64,000 bases of DNA from Cannabis sativa (lineage: Eukaryota > Streptophyta > Magnoliopsida > Rosales > Cannabaceae): positions 34,953,257-35,017,256 of the forward strand of contig NC_083607.1 in the NCBI RefSeq assembly GCF_029168945.1. Direction: 5' to 3'. The position numbers were made by a program, and so were the translations under genes. Under the pieces are notes generated by a model. That model was given only the letters and a program-made list of their open reading frames with translations. It was not told where the DNA came from and ran no database searches. This document shows, one piece after another, positions 10,636-20,580 of this stretch. Each line of letters starts with the position of its first letter. The first letter of the stretch is position 1.

Positions 10636-12480
10636 ATGGAGTGTCTCATTAGTAAGAGGCATCCTCCGGGTGAGTGCTTGGGTCAAGGTTGTTTTTGTGT
10701 GGCTGCTAGAATCTCTAGTAAATTGGGTAGACCCTTTGATAGATGTGAATCAGGGTTTGGAACCCCGTTACCAGGCGGAGAATTGGTTATCTCCAATAGG
10801 TGGATTAGGTCTATGCCGATCAGGATAGATGGTAGAGAGTTAAGCGCTGATCTGATAGAGAGGAGCTTAGTCGAATTTGATATTATTTTAGGAATGGATT
10901 TCCTATCTAAATATTCGGCGAGCATTGATTGTAAAAGGAAAATGGTGGTCTTCCAACCGGAAAGTGAAGAACCATTTGTATTTGTTAGTTCAGTTCAGGG
11001 ATCTCGGATCCCGGTGATCTCGGCTATGTCAGCGAGAGATTTGTTACACGGCGGTTGCTTAGGGTTTCTGGCCGTGGTGGTGGACACCACTCGGCCAGAT
11101 ACCATTCGGCCAGAAGACATCAGAGTGGTTCGGGAATTTTTGGACGTTTCCCGAAGAACTTCCAGGGTTACCACCTCAGCGGGAGATTGATTTCGTGATT
11201 GACTTGGCACCAGGGGTGGAACCGGTTTCCAAAGCCCCGTATAGGATGGCTCCAGCTGAACTTAAGGAATTAAAGATTCAGCTCCAAGGGTTGCTTGACA
11301 TAGGGTTCGTTCGGCCCAGTGTATCACCCTGGGGAGCCCCGGTTTTGTTCGTCAAGAAGAAGGATAGTTCTATGAGGATGTGCATCGACTACAGGGAGTT
11401 GAAACAAGCTGACGGTGAAGAATAAATATCCATTACCTAGGATCGATGACTTGTTCGATCAGCTTCAGGGGAAGACGGTCTTTTCTAAGATTGATCTCCG
11501 TTCGGGTCATCGTCAGTTGAGAATCCGGGAGGAGGACATTCCAAGGACGGCTTTCCGCACTAGGTATGGACATTACGAATTTCTGGTTATGTCATTCGGA
11601 CTAACCAATGCTCCTGCAGCATTCATGGACCTGATGAATAGAGTATTCAAGGATTTCCTCGATATCTGTGAGTTTGTGTTTATCGACGACATCCTCGTGT
11701 ACTCTCAATCAGAAGAGGAGCATGAGTTACATCTTCAGATGGTACTGCAACGGCTTCGAGAACATAAATTTTATGCCAAGTTCAAGAAATGTGAGTTCTG
11801 GCTATCTTAGGTGTCCTTCCTAGGGCACATGGTAAGCAAAGATGGGATCAAGGTGGATCCCGGGAGGATTGAATCCGTCAGGGATTGGCCGAGACCGAAG
11901 ACAGTGACAGACATTAGAAGCTTCTTGGGTTTAGCTGGGTATTACCGTAGGTTCGTGGAGGGGTTCTCCAAAATCTCAATGCCCCTAACCGAGCTTACAA
12001 AGAAGAATCAGCGGTTTATCTGGTCAGATAAATGCGAAGCTAGTTTTCAGGAGCTGAAACAGAGGTTGATTACTGCTCCGGTACTAGCTTTGCCTTCGGA
12101 CAAGGAGAAGTTCGTAGTCTACTGTGACGCATCCAAACAGGGTTTGGGGTGTGTATTGATGCAAGCCGATCGGGTTATCGCTTATGCCTCCCGTCAGTTA
12201 AAGGATTATGAACAGCGATACCCGACTCATGATTTAGAATTGGCCGCGGTGGTTTTTGCACTGAAGATTTGGCGGCATTGCCTTTACGGGGAGAAGTATG
12301 AGATTTACACCGACCATAAAAGTCTCAAATATTTCTTTACTCAGAAAGATTTGAACACGAGACAAAGGCGTTGGTTGGAATTAATGAAAGATTGTGATTG
12401 TGAGATCCTCTATCATCCCGGAAAAGCCAATGTAGTGGCCGATGCCCTGAGCAGAAAGGGTCCCGGGCAAGTAGCTAGTA
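10636..12480 (+). pseudogene. pol: Broken Gypsy pol: protease remnant, reverse transcriptase, RNase H, element C
   Basis: The frame at 10636-11190 joins the end of Gag to the second half of protease. A 203-base loss at TGTGGC (10698-10703), relative to D, removes the zinc knuckle and the DSGAT active site. Two bases are missing near 11150 and one is added near 11404. RT follows: [27 protein letters not shown] and catalytic FIDD at 11679-11690. A TAG at 11808-11810 replaces the CAG of D. The next frame (11811-13022) holds the RT end ([16 protein letters not shown]), RNase H ([24 protein letters not shown]) and DALSRK. Domain order and motifs are typical of chromoviruses. Enzyme function is lost in this copy. 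Confidence 0.9.
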
Positions 12481-14041
12481 TGGTTCAGATCTCACCTCAG
12501 CTAGAAGAGGATATGGTTAGATCCAGCATTGAGTTTGTGGTAGGTCAGCTTCACAACTTGACGCTGCAATCTGATCTGTTGGAAAGAATAAAAGTCGCTC
12601 AGATGACAGATCCGGAGTTAGAGAAAATCCGAGATGAGGTGTCGGCTGGTCAAGCCAAGGACTTTTCAGTGTCAGATAGGGGGATGCTTTTGTATAAAGC
12701 CAGGGTTTGTGTTCCGAACAGCGTGGAACTTAGAAATGAGATCTTTGAGGAGGCTCATTCTACCCCGTATTCTCTGCATCCCGGCACCACCAAGATGTAC
12801 CAAGATTTGAAACCGTACTTCTGGTGGAACGGTATGAAGAAGAATTTGGTAGAATTCGTATCGAGATGCCTCACTTGTCAGCAGATCAAGGCTGAACATC
12901 AGAGACCAGCAGGGTTGTTGCAGCCTCTAACCCTACCAGAATGGAAATGGGAAGGTTTTTCGATGGATTTTTTTTGGTCGGGTTACCTAGGACCACGGGT
13001 TTATTTGATTCCATCTGGGTAGTGGTGGATCAATTTAGGAAAACTACTTATTTTCTGCCGGTTAGAACAACGTTTTCAGTGGATCGATTGGCAGAACGGT
13101 ATGTCAGAGAAATAGTAAGACTTCACGGGGTACCGAAGTCTATAGTTTCGGATAGGGATTCGAAGTTCACCTCCAAATGTTGGCAAAGTTTGCAACAGGC
13201 AATGGGTACAAAGCTGAAATTCAGTACAGCATTCCATCCTGAGACGGATGGTCAGTCCGAAAGGACAATTCAGATATTGGAAGACATGCTGAAAGCCTGT
13301 GTTATGGACTTTGAAGGCTCATAGAGTAAATATCTACCGTTGATAGAGTTCTCTTACAACAACAGTTATCAGAGTACGATAGGGACGACTCCCTATGAAC
13401 TGTTGTACGGTAGGAAGTGCAGATCCCCTATCCACTGGGATGAGACAGGGGAGAGGAAATATTTAGGTCCAGAGTCAGTTCAGCGGACCAATGAGGCAAT
13501 AGAAAAGATTAAAGCTAGAATGCTTGCCTCACAGAAAGGCATGTAAGAGTTACGCAGATCCGAAACGTAGGGATGTTGAGTTCCGAGTAGGGGACCATGT
13601 GTTTTTGCGAGTATCTCCGATGAAGGGGATTAAACGTTTCGGGAAAAGAGGCAAATTATGCCCTAGGTTTACAGGACCTTTCGAGATTCTCGAGAAAATA
13701 GGTCAAGTGGCATATCGGTTAGCATTGCCTCCAGCCTTATCAGCAGTGCACAACGTATTCCATGTCTCAATGTTGAGAAAATACGTTTCAGACCCCTCTC
13801 ATATACTCAGTTATGAGAGTCTTCAGCTTTCACGTACATGTCATATGAGAAACAGCCAGTGCAAATCCTGGATAGAAAGGATAAAGTCCTTCGGAATAAG
13901 ACCATAGCATTGGTCAAGGTTCTCTGGAGAAACAGTAAGGTGGAAGAAGCCACCTGGGAGCTAGAGTCAGATATGCGAGCTCAATATCCAGAGTTATTCA
14001 GGTTAGATTTCGGGGACGAAATCCTTTTAAGGGGGGGATAG
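12481..14041 (+). pseudogene. pol: Broken Gypsy integrase and chromodomain-like tail, element C
   Basis: The zinc-binding part ([15 protein letters not shown]...CLTCQQIK) lies in the frame ending at 13022. A frameshift near 12955-12970 within a T run separates it from the core ([29 protein letters not shown]). TAG at 13322-13324 replaces a Trp codon, and there are further breaks near 13545 and 13830. The tail holds the GPF-type motif (RFTGPFEILEKIGQVAYRL) and a chromodomain-like end (ALVKVLWRNSKVEEATWELE), which places it in the chromovirus group. Integrase would join element DNA to the genome. Chromodomains are known to steer insertion to marked chromatin. Confidence 0.88.
14029..14038 (+). 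other. Polypurine tract, element C
   Basis: AAGGGGGGGA lies four bases before the 3' LTR, with an equivalent at 34117-34126 in D. Confidence 0.8.
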
Positions 14042-14042
14042 T

Positions 14043-16343
14043 TGTAAAGCCCACTTAGTTAATTTGGAAATTAGCAGTTGTTTATGTTTAATCATGAAAT
14101 TATTTATAGCCATTTAAATAATTTATTATGGATATTTATGGAATTCAGATATGCATGAGTATGTTATCAGTAGCTTTTATATTTCGCATTTCCGGTGTCC
14201 GGTATTTTGGAACGCGGCGTTTGGCTCAGTAGAAATCACAACTTAGTATGTTAGTATTTTGGGGACGGGTTTTAGACATTGGGAATGTCGGGAATGGCCG
14301 GGAATTTAGAATGTCCCAAAAATACCCCTTTAGTATGATTTTCATGATTTTATGGTGGAGGGGCAAAATGGTCTTTTTGCCCCATTAGTGTTTTGTCTTT
14401 TGTGGCTTTATGAGATGGAAAATTAAATGTTTATTTTTATTATACATGGCTGAAATAAATGAGAAATGTGATTTATAATATTCTTTTCTTAAAAATTCAA
14501 CACTTAGTCAAATTTTAAAAGAAATTACAAAACACTCAAAGCTCTCTCTTCCTCCCTCTTTTCGGCTTGGTGTTGGCTGCTAGGGCAGGGATTTTCTCCT
14601 CAATTTCTTGTGATTTTTCTTCTCCTCTAAGTGTAATTCAAGTGTAGGTAAGATCCTTGAAATTGTCCTTCTATATTTTCTTGAATTTTAAGTGAAAATG
14701 GAAGAAAATGCATGTGAGTTTGGGAGATGTTGCTGCTGTGTTTTTATTGTTGATTTGTGAAGATTAAAGCATGATTATTGTTGTTGATTGAGCTGTGTTG
14801 AAATCATGTTGGATTGATTGTTTAAAGTTTGAGTTTTATATGCAAAAATGTGGTTTTTGGAGTAAAATAGTGTGATTATGTTTCTGTGAATTGCTGGGTG
14901 TTCTTGTATGTTTTCAGAGATGATTATATGCTTACTTGAGTAGAATTAAATAGGTTAGGATGCATGTTAGGTGGTTTTGCTCAAGCTTGAGTTTGGAACT
15001 CAAAGCTTGAGCTCCAATGGTGAATTTTGCATATGTGTTTTTTGGGTAGGTTTGATGCTCTAGAATTGTTATTTGGGGCATATAGAACAGGTCTGGAAAG
15101 TTTGGGACCAATTTGGTTTGAATTGGTCAAGTTATGGGAATTTTTGGTTGCTGCCTGCGAGGAACCGGAATTCCGGTTGAGCATCCGGAATTCGGATGGG
15201 GGTTCGATTTCCCGTAACCGAATTCCGGTTGGGCAACCGGTCTGCCGGTTGGGGGATTTTTCAGAACCCTAGTTTTCCTCGTTTTTGGGTTTTTAGGGGT
15301 ATTGCCATAATTTTTATCGATAGGGAAACTTTTAGTTTCAAGTTTTAGTCCCCGGGAAGTGATTTAGCGTGTCACTTATAGCGTTGTGATTTTTATGGTT
15401 TAGGAGCCGATGTCCGCCGTTCGGCTTCGGTTCCGGTCGGGTTGACCGCACACACGAAATCGGAATCCGGGTAAGATTAGTATAACAGTATGCATATGTA
15501 GATTACATGTTTAGCGAGCATGTAGGAAGCCACGTTAGATTACATTAGTTGTATGTTGGCTTCGAACCATCCAACCCCGTCACGTCGGTACGGTGGAGTA
15601 TGACCAAAGGCGGAGTATGACCGGCTTGACCGATCAGCCGACACTTGGTTGGTGGTTCCGTGCTATTGACGTATCCCGTCGGTACAGCCGGAGTATGACC
15701 AAGCGGAGTATGACCGGCTCGACCGATCAGAGGATATAGTAACACGTCGGTACAGCCGGAGTATGACCAAGCCGGAGTATGACCGGCTCGACCGATCGAG
15801 TTGTTACGTGTCAATAGTACCGTCCCTATGAACGTTCGTAACTCGGTACCATGTTGGACATGGCAAGTAGTGGCTCAGTACCATGTTGGACATGGCAGTA
15901 GCGGGACTCAGTATCGTGTTGGACACGGCAGTTAGTATCATGTATGAGTATTATTATGCTTTTCTTACTGAGTCTGTCGACTCACAGTTTATGTTCATGT
16001 GTAGGTAAAAGCAAGGCTATAGCTGATGGACCGTGAGCGAGCTTATGAGATTGTACATGTCGGGGCGGTTAGGCCTGGAGCGTACGATCATCGGGACAGC
16101 GAGGCTGATTTTTGTAACTGGTCGTTAGACGACTTTTATTTTTGTAACAGTTAATCAGTTAAATCTTTTTGTAAATGATTTTTATAATCGGGATCCCGAG
16201 TCTTTTGTAATATTGTTTATAAGTTTAATTAAAAAGCAAAATTTTAATTAATCACGTTTTTCCATAAACCTCGTTGATTAGCAACGAGCTGCACAGTATG
16301 TTTAAAACTCACGTAATACGCCTATGGTAGTTAGGGTGTTACA
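14043..16343 (+). repeat. 3' LTR of Gypsy element C
   Basis: The 2301-base LTR is nearly identical to the 5' copy over its first 1.1 kb, with about four differences by eye. From 15180 to 15850 it carries dense local differences at the palindrome array, at 15405-15480 and in the 59-base repeats, where CAG becomes CGG and GGCTG becomes GCCG. D and the C 5' LTR agree against it there. TATA equivalent: 14472-14478. Confidence 0.92.
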
Positions 16344-16348
16344 AAATG
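16344..16348. repeat. Right TSD of element C (AAATG)
   Basis: It is identical to 6960-6964 and is followed by the resumed LTR of B (ATTGAATTAGG...). Confidence 0.92.
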
Positions 16349-16975
16349 ATTGAATTAGGAAATTGGCATTTTTGAGAAAATCAGATACAAAAGGTGTTAA
16401 AATTGTAAAATTGCAAAAAGCAAGGCCCAATCCATTAAAGGTATGGCCGGCCACCTATTGTAGTATTTTAAGTTGATTTTTTCATTATTTTAATGCCATA
16501 TAATTCAAATCTAACCCTAGTGGAATGCTATAAATAGATAGTGAAGGCTTCAGGAAAAACACTTCTTCTGATTCAGAAAACTGAGCCTTCTCTCTCCCTA
16601 TCTTTAGCTACCACTTCTTCTTCCTTCTTCCTTTGAATTTCGAAATCCTTAGTGATTAGAGTAGTGCACACACACATCAAGTAATACCTCAATCATAGTG
16701 AGGAAGATCGTGAAGAAAGATCATCAGCAAAGGAGTTTCAGCATCAAAGATTCAGAGAAAGAGATCCAGGTTCAGATATTGATAATGCTCTGCTACAAAA
16801 AGGAATCAAGGGCTAGATATCTGAACGGAAGGAGTCATTATGTTTCGCTGCACCCAATGTAAGGTTTCCTAAACTTTATATGTGTTTATTTCATCGTTTT
16901 AGAAAGTTCATATTTAGGGTGTTAATAAACATACTTGTGAGTAGATCTAAGATCCTGGTAAAATAATTTCCAACA
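16349..16975 (+). repeat. 5' LTR of element B, second segment
   Basis: It resumes after element C and ends TTTCCAACA. It holds GGCCGGCC (16445-16452), the TATA box TATAAATA (16529-16536), a CT-rich 5' leader and the donor-like AATGTAAGGTTT near 16857. Confidence 0.9.
16529..16536 (+). promoter_or_regulatory. TATA box of the B 5' LTR
   Basis: TATAAATA lies 77 bases after GGCCGGCC and before a CT-rich leader. The same pair of signals is found in every Copia LTR here, although F has one base changed in the palindrome. Confidence 0.75.
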
Positions 16976-16977
16976 AC

Positions 16978-16990
16978 TGGCCTCAGAGCC
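16978..16990 (+). other. Primer binding site of element B (variant)
   Basis: TGGCCTCAGAGCC lies two bases after the LTR end. It differs from the usual TGGTATCAGAGCC at positions 4-6. E and H share this variant exactly. Confidence 0.75.
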
Positions 16991-19900
16991 ATGGTAATTG
17001 ATTTACTTGCAAGAAATTTGGACTTTAAAACGATTGTTTGTATGTTCTTTGGATGGTATCATGTTGTATTGAGTGTTATTTGATGATTGATTGATGTTTG
17101 TGAAATTTTCGTGAACAATAATTGCGATTTCATCTCTGGAATTATTTTTATTGGATAGTATGGAAAAAATTAAGCAAGTTAGCCTTTTACAGAACTTAAT
17201 TTGGATTTTATTTGAATTAGTTATGATTTTTTGAAGATTTGAAAAAATCGGGCTGTGCAGATATTTTCCTGCGATCGCAAATCTGTCCGTACAGTTTCGA
17301 ATTTTTTTGTTTTTCTTCGATTTTTCATGCTTTTTCATGGAATTAACTTCCGATTTTTGGTATAGTTTTGTATTTATACTATCACTATTCCTAATTCAAT
17401 TCTAATTATCATTTTGAATAAATTTAATATTTTTTAAATTTAAATCAAGATATTAGAGTAATTTGAATTTGAATAGAATTAGTATCTATCTTCTTGCTTA
17501 AAAATCTATTTTATTTTAAAATTTGATTATATCTTATCTTATTTTAAATTTAAAAATAAGATATTTATAATTATGTAATTTTTAAATGATATAAGATATT
17601 TTGCTAATTTTTTAAATTTTGTTATTTTATTTATTTAAATTACATTTAAAATTTGAAAAAGATATTTATTTATCTTTTCTAATTTTTTATTTAATTTTTA
17701 TTTATAAAATAACATTTAAAATTTAAAAGTAGTTAGCAAATTTTTGAAATGATATTTAGGTTGGTTGAAACCTAATTTTTCAAAAATTGTAGGTTTAATT
17801 TTAAATTTAAATTTTTTTAAAAAAAAATTCGAATTTTTCAAAATTTTTTTTAAAATTTTTCGAAAAATTATTTTTTATTTAATTAATTATTTTCGAAATT
17901 AAATATTTAATTTAAAATTAAATAAATCCTACATCCAACTATCCAACTAACCTTGTTGCAGGAGTATGTGTTTTAGCTTATGTGTAAGTTTTCAAAACCT
18001 ATTATTACTTGATTGCAAATAGCCATGGTTACTTTTTGCCAGATCTAATGATCTGATGGCTCCTTTGGTTAACAGGTATATTTACAATCTTCTTTCATCT
18101 ATGTATGACCTAGCAACATGATAGGACCCATCCAAAGTGTGCCTGTGTGAGCCTATGTGTTTAATTTTATTATAGATGCATATAGGTTAATGTTGCTAAA
18201 ATAAATTATCATAGTTCTTGATAGAATTTATTTAGGCCCATTTAGTTATTGGGCTTATTCAATTAATAACAGTTGTTCTTATTAAGGTTAAATTCCTCTC
18301 TTTTGGGCCTTGTGTGAGAGTTGGGAGCCATAGAAGTGGGTACGACATACTGAACCCAGCACCCCCTCACATGAACCACCCCAATTGTGAAGGCCCATTT
18401 GCCTGATTTGAACAACTGTACTAGGTTAATTACACTAGTTTAACCTAATAAAATTGATTAGCAACATAATTAATTTCATTTATTTTGAAATTAATTTAAG
18501 AAAATTATAGTTTAAAGAATTTTTTATTCTAAGCTAAACTATATGTATTTTCTTGTATTTAATTAAATATAGAATTATAACCATCTAGATTCTTTCTGGA
18601 GCTTAATTTAAATTTTTCATTAAATATTCCTATTTAAGTTGATATTTAGTTATCTACAACTAACCAACTTAAATCTGAATATCTTTTGAATTTCAAATTT
18701 CAAAATTAAGTTGAGAAATTTTAGGCATTGGTTATTAAGATTCTTTAGATATTTTTTAAGTTAATATCTTTTCAAATATTAACTTAAAATGGAATATTTT
18801 TGAATTAAGTGGTTACAACTTAATTTTTGATATTTAATTAAATTTAAATTTGAAAATATTTAAGTTCTAGATTTTTTCTAATACAACTTAAATTAGATAT
18901 TTTTTCAAATTTTGTGGAAAAGATACTTAGTCAAATAAGATATTTTCTAGATAGTTATTTCTAGACTAATTATTTCTAATATTAAATAGGAAAATATTAT
19001 ACATTGTGAAATTAATTATTTATATAATTAGTTTTGGTACAATTTATTTTAAGTATATTTTTTTCCTAGTATTAAACTAGAGATTAATAATTAAGCCTTC
19101 TCTACACTTAATTATTTATTTCTTGAATTTAATACATTTAATTAATTTGAAAATTAAATATCTAAGTTGATTTTTATCATCATACTTAAATATTTCTTTT
19201 TCATGACATTTCATTAAATAGAAAATTATTTTTAGTTGAAATTTATTTTTCAACTAAATTTAAATAATTTTCAAAATATATTTTTTCTTTATTTTATTAA
19301 TCAATTTTTGAAATTGCATTTCTTAAATGCTAGAATTTCGAATTTTATCTTGAAAAATAGATTAAGTTGTAAATTAATTATTTATTTTAATTAATTCTTG
19401 GATCAACTTAAATCAATGATTTTTTCATTTATTGATTAATTTAAAATAAATTGAATTAAAGTATATTATTAGAAATTGAATTAATTAGTCAAAGGAAAAT
19501 CTAGATAGATGATATTTTTGCTTGAAGTATTTTTCTAGTGTATTTAATTAAATAGAAAATTAATATTTAAGTTGATTTTCATCATCATACTTAAATATTT
19601 GAAATTTTTCTTATATATTTAATTAAATAGGAAAATTATATTTTTTATTGTAAATTAATTTTATTAATTAATTTTGGTCCAACATTAAATTAGAATAATT
19701 TTTCCAGGATTTATTTTTTATTTTAATATGCATTTTTTCGAAAATTGTATTCTTATATACTTTAATTTTTCGAAATGCAATATATATTTATAGAAAATTA
19801 AATTTGAGTTGTAAATTAATTTAAATTAATTTTGTAACAACTTAAATTGAATATTTTTCTAAATATTTATTGGAAATTATTACTAAGATGGAAATAATTC

Positions 19901-20580
19901 ATGTTATTTTCATATCCATCTCAGTAAAATTTATAAATATTAAATTAAAATTTATATTTAGAATTTTTCATTCTAAATTGGAAATTTTAATTAAATAAAT
20001 ATATATTTAAAATAAATAGAATAAATAAAGAGAATCAAAGAAAATACAGCTCTTTTTAAATAATGAGCTTTATTATTAAGACATTCGATCTCCATTGTGG
20101 GTTTTACAACGCGTTTGTTTTAGTGAGTAATCCTCCCTAATGGAGGAACGTTCATTAGCAATTTCGCGTCGTTTAACCTCGCATGATAAGTAGTTTGTAA
20201 GTGTTTTGTATGGTATGGATCACCCTAATGGTGGCGACCATACTTGACTTGCAAATTATGAAACAATGGTGGAAGCTCATAAGATAGAATTGCCTTGACT
20301 CTCGCCTAAACGGGACAACGCTGAATTCCAATCTTGATCGAATAAAAGGTTGCTAGAATGTTTAACATTTTAGACGAGCTGACAACTCTATTCAATGAAT
20401 GGTAGCTTTGACTCTCGCCTAAACGGGACACTGATATCAGTTTGTTGAAAACCTTGGAAATTATTTAGGATTGTAAGTTTTAGTATTTTCACTTGTCATT
20501 CCTACTTGCTATATGTTTATAATTTCTGAATTGTGTATGAATTTATATTGAACCATGTTATTTTTTGTTATTAAGTTGTA
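16991..20580 (+). other. AT-rich non-coding leader of element B
   Basis: No long sense frame is present. The leader aligns with those of A and G and, inverted, E, F and H. The conserved structured end has hairpins CCTCC-CTAAT-GGAGG (20132-20146) and CACC-CTAAT-GGTG (20221-20233) and two GACTCTCGCCTAAACGGGAC copies. A minus-strand frame at 17003-17338 has a G/H counterpart only because the leader DNA is shared. Confidence 0.75.

Larger units (their letters stand above)
6965..16343 (+). mobile_element. Element C: Gypsy (chromovirus, Tekay/Del-like) retrotransposon, coding region broken
   Basis: The 9379-base element has LTRs starting TGTAAAGCCC and ending GTGTTACA, PBS TGGTATCAGAGCC, and the order gag, protease, RT, RNase H, integrase, chromodomain-like tail. 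The TSD is AAATG. Outside a few patches the two LTRs are nearly identical by eye. Despite this apparent youth the coding region carries many stops and frameshifts and a 203-base deletion. That suggests C was already defective when copied and was mobilised in trans. Confidence 0.93.

Noticed and set aside
17003..17338. 111-codon minus-strand frame in the leader of B (counterparts at 47093-47335 and 59267-59617)
   Set aside because: It is antisense to a shared leader, low in complexity, and varies in length with stops between copies.
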